The position numbers were made by a program, and so were the translations under genes. 64,000 nt of DNA, taken from the NCBI GenBank assembly GCA_011364965.1, contig RDOB01000006.1:62001-126000 (forward strand). Reading direction: 5' to 3'. The notes beneath the pieces are model-generated. The model saw only the letters and a list, made by a program, of their open reading frames with translations. It ran no database searches and was not told the origin of the DNA. Origin of the DNA: Candidatus Heimdallarchaeota archaeon. Its GTDB lineage: Archaea; Asgardarchaeota; Heimdallarchaeia; Hodarchaeales; Hodarchaeaceae. Positions 1 to 8,207 of this stretch are shown in pieces (the first letter of the stretch is position 1; every line of letters starts with the position of its first letter).

Positions 1-102
1 TACCTAACCGAATTATTGTCGGATTATTCTGTTCAACTGCTTTTGATCTAGCTTAAACGAAAATATTTCTAAATGTGCGAATTAGCTTTTAAATGAGTTT
101 TA

Positions 103-1056
103 ATGTCACGAGTTTTAGCTATCACAGGTGTTGGGGGATATTTAGGTCAGAATTTGGCGTCATATATCCAATCAAGGACTGAGCTGTCTTTTGATTTAAT
201 TATTGGATTTGACATTAAGAAATTAACCTCCTCTAGCAATGTTCCAATTAATTATTACCAATGTGATGTTAGGGAACCGTTTTCTCATATTCTTGAGGAA
301 CACGGAGTTACAGATTTAGTGCATATGGCATGGGTGGTTAATCCTGTTCACAATGTGAGAAAGGCATTTGACATTGATATTAATGGCACGAAAAATACCC
401 TTTATGAAGCATTAAAGGCTGGTGTTACTTATTTTTTACATACAAGTTCAACCCTGGGATATGGAGCTCATCCTGATAATCCCTATCCATTAACTGAAGA
501 CCACCCCCTCAGAGGAAACTCAAAATTCCATTATTCGTATCATAAAAAGCTAGCAGAAGAAGTAATTGATGAATTTGAAAAAACAAATATTGGAAAAATG
601 AAGATTGGAAGAGCACGTCCATCGGGTATCTTATCTTCTGAATTAAATAATTATATTACAGAAACCTTGAGCGGAGGATGGCGAACTCTATTTCTCCTTC
701 CATATCCTGTGAGTAATACTCCAATTCAATTTTTACATATAAATGATGCCTTGAAAGGATTCGAAACAATGTTAAAATATCGGTTAGAAGGTCCTTATAA
801 TATAACTCCAAATGAAGACATCCAAGTTGGTGATATTCCAAAAATTCTAGGTGGTCGAGGCATTAAAATATCATTATTTCTTCTGAAGATGCTCTTATTT
901 TTCCAATGGAAGTTTCGTATATCTCATGCTCCCCCTGCTTATCTAGATTTTGTGGCCTATCCATTTGTAGCGTCTAATAAAAAAATCAAGAAATTTGGAT
1001 TTGACCCCAAATATTCAACAGTTGACGCATTTTTGACATTAAAACAGAAAAATTAA
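103..1056 (+). CDS. NAD(P)-dependent epimerase/dehydratase (extended SDR)
   Basis: A 317-residue protein of the extended short-chain dehydrogenase (sugar epimerase/dehydratase) family. It has the N-terminal Rossmann glycine motif TGVGGYLG at residues 8-15, a serine pair at about 115-116 and the YxxxK catalytic pair at Tyr144/Lys148. Such proteins oxidise, reduce or epimerise nucleotide sugars or sterol-like substrates in the cytoplasm; the C-terminal half that sets the substrate is not diagnostic here. It converges on the hydrolase downstream and overlaps its stop by 4 bases. No operon partner is visible. Family call is safe, substrate unknown. Confidence 0.85.
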   Translation: MSRVLAITGVGGYLGQNLASYIQSRTELSFDLIIGFDIKKLTSSSNVPINYYQCDVREPFSHILEEHGVTDLVHMAWVVNPVHNVRKAFDIDINGTKNTLYEALKAGVTYFLHTSSTLGYGAHPDNPYPLTEDHPLRGNSKFHYSYHKKLAEEVIDEFEKTNIGKMKIGRARPSGILSSELNNYITETLSGGWRTLFLLPYPVSNTPIQFLHINDALKGFETMLKYRLEGPYNITPNEDIQVGDIPKILGGRGIKISLFLLKMLLFFQWKFRISHAPPAYLDFVAYPFVASNKKIKKFGFDPKYSTVDAFLTLKQKN

Positions 1057-1820
1057 TGTGATTTAAGAAATGCGATAGTTTGTTTAAATAATTCATCTTT
1101 AAACTCTAAATTATTCATGATTGGATGAGTGGCTCCTTCAATATACCACTTCTTTTTATCAGATGAGTTAATTTTCTCATATATCTGTTCAGCGCTTCTT
1201 TGGCCGACCATCTCATCATTTGTACCTTGGATCAAAAATGTTGGACATGTAATTTTTGAAACAGCTATTTTTAAGCGTTTTAATCCTTCTACTACAGCTA
1301 AACCAACATCTGGTGGTATCCAATTATAACCAATCCAACCTTGTTCAATAAGATATTTTGGCGCAGGTGACTCAATTTTATTAGGGATTAATTTATTTAA
1401 TAAAGGAGTTTTAATCAACAGAGGTAAGAATTTTAGTAGTCGATTTTTTATATTCAAAGGAGCAGCCCAAGTTACAACAGCTCGAATTTCAGGGTATTCT
1501 GTAGCTAATAATAAAGTCAACAGTCCTCCCATACTGTGTCCAACCACATACAAAGTTTCATAGGAATTCGAGAGCTTTTCCAAACCTTTTTGTGCATCAT
1601 TCCACCAATCGGTGAATTTTATACCAAGTAAATCCTCAGGTTTCGTTCCAAAACCAGTTAATGCTGGGATATATACCGTCATATTAGTATCAGCATGCAA
1701 TTTTTGAGCAAATTCTTTAAGATCCCATGTGGTTCCGCCACCTGCACCATGTAAAAGTAAGCAACCTTGATCTGGCCCCTCAATAAATAATGGCTCTGCC
1801 CCAGTTAAATATTGCACCAA
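1053..1820 (-). CDS. alpha/beta hydrolase, Est30-like carboxylesterase
   Basis: A 255-residue serine hydrolase. The nucleophile elbow GHSMGG places the catalytic serine at residue 96; Asp202 (in GTNDEM) and His232 (in ATHP) complete a plausible triad. The LLLHGAGG oxyanion-hole segment at about 21-28 and the DWW motif near 71 resemble the Est30/monoacylglycerol-lipase group, which hydrolyses short-chain esters in the cytoplasm. No signal peptide. It is followed upstream on the same strand by a second, different alpha/beta hydrolase 45 bases away, so the two may be co-transcribed. Substrate not predictable. Confidence 0.85.
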   Translation of the reverse strand: MVQYLTGAEPLFIEGPDQGCLLLHGAGGGTTWDLKEFAQKLHADTNMTVYIPALTGFGTKPEDLLGIKFTDWWNDAQKGLEKLSNSYETLYVVGHSMGGLLTLLLATEYPEIRAVVTWAAPLNIKNRLLKFLPLLIKTPLLNKLIPNKIESPAPKYLIEQGWIGYNWIPPDVGLAVVEGLKRLKIAVSKITCPTFLIQGTNDEMVGQRSAEQIYEKINSSDKKKWYIEGATHPIMNNLEFKDELFKQTIAFLKSH

Positions 1821-1865
1821 TTCAATCGAAATCCTTTGATTATTTCAATGACAAATCAAAATAAC

Positions 1866-2765
1866 TCATTGTTTCTTAATAAGTTCATCTAATATCCAAG
1901 TACCTACATCTTCAGATCTATGAATTGCAGGATAAAAAGGTAATTTCTCATCGAGTTTTGAGGAGGTTGTAAGATCAATGACTTTCACAACCTTCTTTAG
2001 GGTACTCACCCCTGGATATGCCATATGGTCACACTCAAATTCCTGCTGTTTAAAATTAGGAATTTTAGCGACTTCAGAGGAACTAAAAAGTGCGCTTTCC
2101 CTTGGTACTATCCTGTCATAAGTTGCTACTGCATTAATCCATCGAATATTAGGATTTAAAACAAGAGGTGTGTTAAGTCGTTGGATCAATTGACTCTTAT
2201 GCGTTAATTGGACAAATCCTAATCCTAAATCTGGGGGAATGTTCAGAGGTTCTTCTCGTTTATCCGCGAGTAACATATTTCTAATTGATTTGACTGTAGT
2301 CTCAATTTGAGATATATCTCCTGCCTCAACCCCATGATTAGGAACCGCGAGTAAAGCTATCCCATGGATCATTCTTTCAACTTTATTTAAGGGATAAGGA
2401 TGTTTAAAATGAGGACTTGTAAATACTCGTGCTATAATACCTCCCATGCTATGGGCTATAATAGTGATTCGTTGGTTTCGGGTTGTAAAAATATGATGAA
2501 CTGCTGTAAGTAATTCTTCGTGAGCTAATGTACTGATTTCACCCGAAACATCACTACTTAAATGCAGAGCCCAGCAATCATAACCTCGGTCTATGAAAAA
2601 AAATCCAAGAGACGCATCATCAGAAAACCATACACTAGCACTTGAACCAAAACCGTGAACGAATAAGATTGGGTGGCCAGTTCCTTGGGGTGTCCGATGG
2701 TACAACTTCGCTAGTCCTTGTTTCGTTTCAATCTCAAATATAATTTGTCTAATACTCATCTTCAA
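1866..2765 (-). CDS. alpha/beta hydrolase, lipase-like
   Basis: A 299-residue alpha/beta hydrolase with a HGFG oxyanion segment at about 37-40 and the elbow AHSMGG (Ser106). Candidate acid and base are the Asp in TYDRIV near residue 216 and the His in CDHMAYPG near 247. The pattern looks like lipases/acyl-glycerol hydrolases rather than epoxide hydrolases, since the nucleophile is Ser. No signal peptide or membrane segment is evident. It lies 45 bases upstream of the Est30-like hydrolase on the same strand, suggesting a two-gene unit. Substrate unknown. Confidence 0.8.
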   Translation of the reverse strand: MKMSIRQIIFEIETKQGLAKLYHRTPQGTGHPILFVHGFGSSASVWFSDDASLGFFFIDRGYDCWALHLSSDVSGEISTLAHEELLTAVHHIFTTRNQRITIIAHSMGGIIARVFTSPHFKHPYPLNKVERMIHGIALLAVPNHGVEAGDISQIETTVKSIRNMLLADKREEPLNIPPDLGLGFVQLTHKSQLIQRLNTPLVLNPNIRWINAVATYDRIVPRESALFSSSEVAKIPNFKQQEFECDHMAYPGVSTLKKVVKVIDLTTSSKLDEKLPFYPAIHRSEDVGTWILDELIKKQ

Positions 2766-2864
2766 TCCCTCTGAAGAATTAGTTTATTGGTATAAATGAA
2801 TGAAATGTATGTAAAAATCCTTTCATTGAAGGAAAGTCCCTCAAGACTCAAATTGTGTTTTATC

Positions 2865-3101
2865 CTAACTTGGTGAAATTGAGCTATTAGAGTTTTTTAA
2901 ACTGAAATTAGGTGGGATGTTAGGTAATTTAAATGGCAGAATCATAAATTTCATTGTTTTTTCAGATAAATGAATCTCTGCGTTGCATTGGGTGCATTTA
3001 AAATAATTAGTTAGATTACCAAATCTGCTTCTTCTCATTTGTCCATCTTCACAATCTGGGCAACTGAAAAATATTATATTATTTAATTCCGAAGCACACA
3101 T
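2865..3101 (-). CDS. small zinc-ribbon protein
   Basis: A 78-residue protein with two CxxC knuckles (CPDC and CTQC) about 20 residues apart, a typical treble-clef/zinc-ribbon spacing. Nothing else identifies it. Such small archaeal zinc ribbons often bind nucleic acid or act as subunits of larger complexes, but that is inference only. It is divergent from another small zinc-ribbon gene 84 bases away, and the shared intergenic region probably holds both promoters. Confidence 0.6.
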   Translation of the reverse strand: MCASELNNIIFFSCPDCEDGQMRRSRFGNLTNYFKCTQCNAEIHLSEKTMKFMILPFKLPNIPPNFSLKNSNSSISPS

Positions 3102-3185
3102 AATGACTATTATTAGTAGATATTCCTTTATAAAGTTTCAGGTTTAACTTATGATAAATAATATGAAAGTAATGTGATATAAGAG

Positions 3186-3434
3186 ATGGTTCAACTAAAA
3201 CACGATAGATGTTCATATTGCGGAGGTGGTTATAAGTACTATATTCTAGCAAGCGAGTATGAAAACGAAGGACGATTCGTTTTAAAGTGTCCTTATTGCA
3301 TGAAAAGCCACTATAAAATAATAGAAGATGGAATATTACTTTCAGAACACCTAGCAAACAAATCTCTTAAAAATCTTCCCCCCAAGCAAATTGAAGCGAA
3401 AGCTTGGATGGAACTGAAGCTAAAGGACAAATGA
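3186..3434 (+). CDS. small zinc-ribbon protein
   Basis: An 82-residue basic protein with CSYC and CPYC knuckles about 25 residues apart, predicted to bind one zinc ion. The C-terminal third is rich in Lys and Glu and likely helical. A longer frame exists on the opposite strand across this stretch, but it lacks any recognisable motif, while this frame keeps the paired CxxC. It converges on and overlaps the endonuclease V-like gene by 15 bases. Function unknown. Confidence 0.6.
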   Translation: MVQLKHDRCSYCGGGYKYYILASEYENEGRFVLKCPYCMKSHYKIIEDGILLSEHLANKSLKNLPPKQIEAKAWMELKLKDK

Positions 3435-4079
3435 AACTCGATTCAAGGTTTCTTTTATTACTCTTAATGGTTCGGGTAATCTATATTGGAGTAAGGGAAG
3501 AATTAATTGTGTTGCTGTGACTAATGTGATTTTATGTCCTATTGAAATGCAAATACCTCTTTTCCGCCCTTTTTTTAGAAGATAATTGCCAATCATGTCA
3601 TTTCCATCATAGATAGGAAATACTTTAACCTCAGAAGACGATAATATTTCATTTGGGCTGCTATTTACTTGTCCCCATAAATTTTTTCTGGTAATTCCTA
3701 TAGTTGGCATGCTTACTTCTACTCCAACCTCTGACGCAAGACCAAAACGCCGTGGATGTTGAATTCCCGCCCCTTCAATCAATAATACGTCGAACTCCTC
3801 TTCAAAATGTTCAATTACTTTCAAGAGAATAGATTTATTTCTTAAGCTGAGATATGTAGGAAGATATTTGTAGGATGCTCGTTCGATAGGTGAAATCCAT
3901 GTTCTTATCGTCTTAAAAGTATTAAGAGACAAGAGAAGTCCTCCTGCAATCAAATCATGATCCAATGCTTTAATAGCAACGGTTAGAAGGAATTTAAACT
4001 CATCTGATTGATCGTTTGCAATAACTGATGTAGATCGTTTAATTTGTTTCTTATCTATTTTTTTTAAATCAAGATACAA
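3420..4079 (-). CDS. endonuclease V-like protein with altered metal-ligand residues
   Basis: The 219-residue chain follows the endonuclease V (Nfi) fold: a YLPTYLSLR segment near 72-80, a GIQHPRRFGLAS block at 105-116, a PTIGIT strand near 125, SIGHKIT near 183 and a YRLPEPLR tail. Normal Nfi cuts DNA or RNA near deoxyinosine or inosine with three metal-binding acids. Compared with the E. coli enzyme from memory, the Asp of AGxD is Leu48, the Glu of the FRE motif is Asn81 and the Asp of VDGHG is Glu102. It may therefore bind inosine-containing nucleic acid without cutting it. The likely start is TTG. Family call good, activity doubtful. Confidence 0.8.
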   Translation of the reverse strand: MYLDLKKIDKKQIKRSTSVIANDQSDEFKFLLTVAIKALDHDLIAGGLLLSLNTFKTIRTWISPIERASYKYLPTYLSLRNKSILLKVIEHFEEEFDVLLIEGAGIQHPRRFGLASEVGVEVSMPTIGITRKNLWGQVNSSPNEILSSSEVKVFPIYDGNDMIGNYLLKKGRKRGICISIGHKITLVTATQLILPLLQYRLPEPLRVIKETLNRVSFVL

Positions 4080-4251
4080 TGGATTTCTTCCATAATTTTA
4101 GTGAAAACCTAGTTTAAAAATTACTCATAAGTATACGAAATCTTTAATGCGACTCCTATTATCTGGTGGAGCTTTAACTATAAAAGAAAAAATAAAACAG
4201 GGACACATTATTGCCCTGTTAGAAAGATGTTCTAAAGATTTTTTATGAAAT

Positions 4252-4467
4252 CTACCATGAGCAATGGTCTAAGATGGCATCATTTGGGCAAACACCATCG
4301 CACGCTGCACATTCTATGCAGGCACCGATATTATCAGCTTTTACCTTACCATCTACTATTTCATAACAGTTCTCGGGGCAGACATCAACACATTCGCCAG
4401 CCCCTGTACATAAATCTAAATCAATATCAACCCATAGGTCTGAATCTTCAAATCTTGTTTTCGCCAC
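4252..4467 (-). CDS. ferredoxin, 2x iron-sulfur cluster type
   Basis: A small acidic ferredoxin, an electron carrier in the cytoplasm. I prefer the GTG at 4467 (71 residues) over the upstream TTG at 4482, because a GGAG ribosome site lies 8 bases before it. The second cluster motif is complete (CIECAAC then CP at 50-61). The first reads CTGAGEC then CP at 20-31: the second cysteine of the usual CxxCxxC is Ala23. That is the pattern of seven-iron ferredoxins, where this site holds a [3Fe-4S] cluster. No redox partner gene is adjacent. Confidence 0.88.
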   Translation of the reverse strand: MAKTRFEDSDLWVDIDLDLCTGAGECVDVCPENCYEIVDGKVKADNIGACIECAACDGVCPNDAILDHCSW

Positions 4468-4728
4468 TACTAGCGTCTCCAATTCAGTCGGTTCAACCAG
4501 ATTATGGGAGAACGGGACTGAATCTCTACTTATCTATGGAATCATATAAGTTTTTTTCCCTAACCGTTCGTTTAAACCTCACTATAGAAAATCTCTCAGT
4601 TTTTCTCACCAAAACCAAATTTTGATGAATTGGGTTACGGGTCCGTCTGAAACAGTTTTTGATATTCCGTAATTGGGAGAGATATATTCATAAACCCTTT
4701 CTCTCATTAATGGAGTAAAGTGATTATT

Positions 4729-5121
4729 ATGGTTGAAATACTTCGGAAATGTGTAAACGAATCGTTTGATGAAGCAGTAGAACATGTTAAAACAGTTATT
4801 GAGAATGAAGGATTTACTGTTCTTCTTGTTAAGTCCATTGATGAGATTATCCAAAAAAAACTTGGAGAAACGATTCAAAGATACACAACTATCTTGGCTT
4901 GTGCTGCGGATTTAGCGAAAATGGCACTAGAAGTCTCTGTAAATGTCGGTACGTTATTCCCGTGTTCATTTGTAATCTATGAGGATGGGAGTGAAGTCAT
5001 TGTTGCTCATGTTTCTATTATGAAAATAGCTGCTGAGCTGGGATTAGCTTCTCCTGAGAGTATGATCCCAGTTATTTTAGAGACAGGAAAACGCATACAA
5101 GCTGTTTGGCAGAAAATCTAG
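4729..5121 (+). CDS. DUF302 domain protein
   Basis: About 130 residues matching the DUF302 fold: an N-terminal amphipathic helix (FDEAVEHVKTVIENEGF), a central YTTILAC segment and a late LFPCSFVIYEDG strand. Function of the family is not established; members occur in many archaea, sometimes near redox genes. A GTG start at 4720 is possible, but the ATG at 4729 is preferred. It overlaps the stop of the convergent Cys-cluster gene by 4 bases. Confidence 0.75.
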   Translation: MVEILRKCVNESFDEAVEHVKTVIENEGFTVLLVKSIDEIIQKKLGETIQRYTTILACAADLAKMALEVSVNVGTLFPCSFVIYEDGSEVIVAHVSIMKIAAELGLASPESMIPVILETGKRIQAVWQKI

Positions 5122-5732
5122 CAAGTGTTCAACTTATTATCAAGTAAATTATTAGAACAAATTTCAGTTTCAATAAACCAGTTATCTTGTCTAATTGTCT
5201 TAAATGCCATGTTAGTTAGTACAATCGTTGATAAGAGGGCTGGTACGCTTTTTAAACTTTTAATAAATATAATACAATCGTCAATCATAGATTGTAATGA
5301 ATCACCTTTCACTCCTATCCCCAGACAGGAATTTCTGTCCCCATCTTGGTTTAGCATTTTCAAAGCAGGTTCAAAGGTTATTACAATTCGATTCTCTACT
5401 ATTAAAGGGAATAAGGGATAAATTCGGCACCTCAGAGGTCGATTTTTATGAATAGTGCAATGAAATTGAGTTGATTCATTAAAAAAAATACATCTTTTAT
5501 TATTTCGTGAAACTTCAAATCTTCCATCCTTTATCTCATTTAATTGATGAAGGATATATCTGGGGAGAGGTGTGATCTCATTAGGAAGAAAGTAGGTATA
5601 GCTACAGCAATTAGTACATCCATCAATACACCGGAATTGTCCATAAAAGGATTCTAAGCTGAAATCTAACAAATAAGGTGAGTTTAAAGCGATTTTTAAT
5701 TCCTTAATCACATTTCTTTTGTTCTCAATCAC
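5118..5732 (-). CDS. YkgJ-type cysteine-cluster protein
   Basis: A 204-residue protein with the family signature of closely spaced cysteines: CIDGCTNCCSY near residues 35-45, then RCIFF, CTIHKNRPLRC and RIYP. Members of this group (YkgJ/UPF0153) are thought to bind a zinc or iron-sulfur centre; some are tied to flagellin lysine methylation, but nothing here supports that role. Single gene, no obvious operon. Confidence 0.8.
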   Translation of the reverse strand: MIENKRNVIKELKIALNSPYLLDFSLESFYGQFRCIDGCTNCCSYTYFLPNEITPLPRYILHQLNEIKDGRFEVSRNNKRCIFFNESTQFHCTIHKNRPLRCRIYPLFPLIVENRIVITFEPALKMLNQDGDRNSCLGIGVKGDSLQSMIDDCIIFIKSLKSVPALLSTIVLTNMAFKTIRQDNWFIETEICSNNLLDNKLNTC

Positions 5733-5829
5733 TTTCTTTTTCTATCCTTCAATATTCATGATTTCTTCAAAGATATTGATTAATACAACTTTTAAGGATG
5801 TTTTGAGATGCTTGAAATGTGATCGATAG

Positions 5830-6405
5830 ATGGCTTTAGATATTACTATTCGTAATTACATTCCTGAAGATTGGTCCTCAGTGAAATTAATAATATTAGA
5901 ATCTGAGTATTACTCTCCAAAAGATGTGAAGAGCGAAAAGAAAAGAGTGGAGTTTTATTCGGCTGTACCTGAAAAAGGTAGAGTCTTTGTGGCTGTAATG
6001 AAAAAAGATCTAGGTTCAGAAGAAAAATTTCCTGAAAATCTAGAAACAAAGGCGGAACTAGCAGCGAAGGAAGTTGTCCTTGGATTTGTTACCGTTGATT
6101 TCTTTGGTCGTGGTATTTTCATTCTCTCATTAGCAGTTGCCGCAGAATATCGTAGAAGAGGTATTGGAAAAGCTTTAGTGGAGTATTTAAAGAAATTTGG
6201 GGTGGATGATGCTCAATTCAACATCTTACGAGGGTTTGCGGATGAACGTTTCATGAATGCTCATGCGTTCCTTCTAAAACAGGGATTTAAGACCTGTGGT
6301 TTTATACAACATGACTTAGATTGGAACCATTCTGCAATCCACTACGTTCTTCCACTTCGGAAATTAGATGAGATAGATTCAGAAACTCCAGTTATATCAG
6401 CTTGA
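5830..6405 (+). CDS. GNAT N-acetyltransferase
   Basis: A 191-residue GNAT acetyltransferase. Motif A is clear: LSLAVAAEYRRRGIGKALVEYL near 93-114, with the RRRGIGKA loop that grips the pyrophosphate of acetyl-CoA. The fold likely transfers an acetyl group to an amine; the substrate cannot be told. It converges on the nitroreductase gene and overlaps it by 9 bases. Confidence 0.85.
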   Translation: MALDITIRNYIPEDWSSVKLIILESEYYSPKDVKSEKKRVEFYSAVPEKGRVFVAVMKKDLGSEEKFPENLETKAELAAKEVVLGFVTVDFFGRGIFILSLAVAAEYRRRGIGKALVEYLKKFGVDDAQFNILRGFADERFMNAHAFLLKQGFKTCGFIQHDLDWNHSAIHYVLPLRKLDEIDSETPVISA

Positions 6406-6969
6406 AATTCCTTCATTGTACTTGTTGTAAAAAGTGAATTCGGATAATTCCTTCCTTTTTGGTCGTACAATTTCAGCTTTTTTCTGTCCTTCACTAAAAT
6501 CTTCGGGGATTGTATCTGCTTTTTTCCCTACAATGACTAGTGTAATTAAATTGAAGTCGTCTGAAAGGTTTAAAACTTGTTTTGCTTTCTCAGGATCGTA
6601 TCCTGCAATGGGATGAGCAACTAATCCCAGCTCTGTCAATCTTAGAATTAAATGCGCGGTAGCCATTCCTGTATCAAACAAATAATATTCTCTCTCCTTA
6701 ATTTGACAATCAAGATCAGCTTTTGAGAATACTGCGACGATTAAGCTAGCTCTTTTTGCCCAAACTTGATTTCCTCTTGTTAAAGTAGAAATTAAATCCT
6801 TTAAAACGGTTGGATCAAATACAAATATAAATCTCGCAGGCTGATTGTTCATACAAGAAGCTGCTAATATTGCATGAGTTGAGATATCCTCTAATAATTT
6901 TTCTGTTATTTTTGTTGGCTTTAAAGAACGATAAGCTCGTCTAGCATGGATAGTTTCAGTTAAAGTCAT
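6397..6969 (-). CDS. nitroreductase family FMN protein
   Basis: A 190-residue nitroreductase-fold flavoprotein. The N-terminal RRAYRSLKPTKI motif contacts the FMN phosphate; the ASCMNNQPARFIFV segment near 37-50 and the LGLVAHPIAGYDPEK segment near 114-128 follow the family order. Such enzymes reduce nitro groups, quinones or flavins using NAD(P)H as homodimers. Substrate unknown. The region upstream is occupied by a gene remnant rather than an operon partner. Confidence 0.85.
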   Translation of the reverse strand: MTLTETIHARRAYRSLKPTKITEKLLEDISTHAILAASCMNNQPARFIFVFDPTVLKDLISTLTRGNQVWAKRASLIVAVFSKADLDCQIKEREYYLFDTGMATAHLILRLTELGLVAHPIAGYDPEKAKQVLNLSDDFNLITLVIVGKKADTIPEDFSEGQKKAEIVRPKRKELSEFTFYNKYNEGISS

Positions 6970-7083
6970 ATTTCAAATCCACCTCTGGATTTTTATTTCA
7001 TAATCAATAAACATTAGGGTTCTTATTTATTAATTAGGTGTTAAGTTTTCTATAATTAAAAATTCAATAAAGTTAAATGAAAA

Positions 7084-7104
7084 GAGGAGAAATTTTCTCC
7101 TTTC
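7084..7104 (-). terminator. hairpin at the 3' end of a gene remnant
   Basis: A near-perfect inverted repeat, GGAGAAA-T-TTTCTCC at 7087-7101, extended by A:T pairs on both sides. It begins right after the stop codon of the minus-strand remnant described next, where a terminator or 3' processing hairpin would be expected. Confidence 0.5.
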
Positions 7105-7350
7105 AATTACCCTTTGTTACCTTTTTTTGAAGTTTTGGGGTTTTCAAATCCTCTAAAAGATGTTGAAAGGCGAGAATAGGATGTTTATGCTGCATCTTGA
7201 GTCCAGCGTATCGCATAACAGCCTTTATTTGGTGTTACATATCTGGGTTATAACAATGAATTGAACATTTAGCACATGTAGTTTTAGTTTGGCCGTACGG
7301 ACATTTCTCCAACTGATGATTAGCAAATTTTAATAAATTCGGACAATCGA
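7104..7350 (-). pseudogene. remnant of a YgbA_NO-like (PF11756) protein
   Basis: Reading the minus strand gives CPNLLKFANHQLEKCPYGQ, then TKTTCAKCSIHCYNPDM, an in-frame TAA stop (7235-7237), then HQIKAVMRYAGLKMQHKHP and ILAFQHLLEDLKT, ending in TGA at 7104-7106. The order CPYG, TCxKCxIHCY, VMRY and HPxLAxxHL is the signature I recall for the nitrous-oxide-stimulated promoter family, a Cys-rich protein of about 110 residues. The first cysteines of the family are missing: the frame meets a stop just upstream, and the homology ends at about 7350, where another remnant begins. With a central stop and no start, this is a broken gene. Confidence 0.75.
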
Positions 7351-7767
7351 ATTGAGGGAAATATCATGATAACAGGATGTACAGATTCAGGTGGTTTTCC
7401 AATTCAATATTCATATTACTCAGAGAAAAATGGAAGTATTGATGGATTTTTTATGCAGGTATCAAAAACAGGTCAGCTGATATTCTCAAGTTATTTTGGA
7501 GGCCTTTCAAATGATTCTATCAGTGATCTAGCGTTTATTCTAAACAAACCTAATTCATTCTTATTAACAGGTCATAGTAGCTCTCGAAGTATCTCTTTAG
7601 TGAATCCAATACAGAATACATATGATGGAGGGGAATTTGATCTCTTTATATGCGAATTTACATGGATAACACCAGAATCCACTGAAGAAGTAAATTCATT
7701 TGGAATAATTCTAGCATTTTCAGGCCTCTTTATTTTTGTTCGAAATAGAAGTAAATTAAATAAATAG
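7340..7767 (+). pseudogene. C-terminal piece of an SBBP-repeat surface protein
   Basis: The open frame (ATG at 7366, readable in frame from about 7324) begins in the middle of a beta-propeller SBBP repeat (NIMITGCTDSGGFPIQY), continues into a second one (YFGGLSNDSISD ... LLTGHSSS ... TYDGGEFDLFICEF), then has one hydrophobic segment and a basic tail (RNRSKLNK). Intact members are long secreted proteins with a signal peptide and many repeats; here everything before the penultimate repeat is missing. The end looks like a C-terminal membrane anchor. Probably a truncated pseudogene; expression of the stub cannot be excluded. Confidence 0.65.
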
Positions 7768-7839
7768 ACTTATGAATAATGAATATTCGATTCTCAAGAA
7801 GATGAGATATATTCATTTTTGAAGTACGAAGGAATTTAT

Positions 7840-8136
7840 ATGGAAGAAAAGGAATCAATATTATATGTTATCTTATTGAGCGTTTCATTGCTTATAATGC
7901 CAAGCCCTCTAGGAAGGAATAGCCCATTATATGCGATTTCATTATTTTTGATTTTAGGGGCAATAACACTTTTATCAGCGGCAATGATTTTGATTGCTGC
8001 TAAAAATATTCCATTTTTCACTCCCTATATTCCGATTGGTCTCGGAGATAATGTAATTAAATTATTAGCTTGGATTGGAGTCATCGTAGTTGGCGTTTTG
8101 CAAATAATTATCAATTTCCTTGCATTAGCGAGTTAA
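7840..8136 (+). CDS. small hydrophobic membrane protein
   Basis: About 98 residues from the ATG at 7840, which follows a GAAGGAAT ribosome-site-like stretch; an upstream TTG at 7819 is less likely. Three predicted membrane helices (about 5-22, 30-54 and 72-96). Not recognised. It converges on the transporter gene 8208-9563 with 71 bases between stops. Confidence 0.55.
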   Translation: MEEKESILYVILLSVSLLIMPSPLGRNSPLYAISLFLILGAITLLSAAMILIAAKNIPFFTPYIPIGLGDNVIKLLAWIGVIVVGVLQIIINFLALAS

Positions 8137-8207
8137 ATTCACATTCCTTAAATCTGAATTCTATTTAATGCCCTTAGATTAAACTGAAATGACAAGTACA
8201 GTAATAT

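Noticed and set aside
3079..3357. 92-codon minus-strand frame over the zinc-ribbon gene
   Set aside because: No motif, and it overlaps two frames with paired CxxC knuckles; a shadow.
4606..4878. 90-codon minus-strand frame
   Set aside because: Overlaps the start of the DUF302 gene, low-complexity Asn/Phe content, no family.
7235..7237. Recoded stop in the Cys-rich remnant
   Set aside because: The codon is TAA, not the TAG or TGA used for pyrrolysine or selenocysteine, and the start is missing too.
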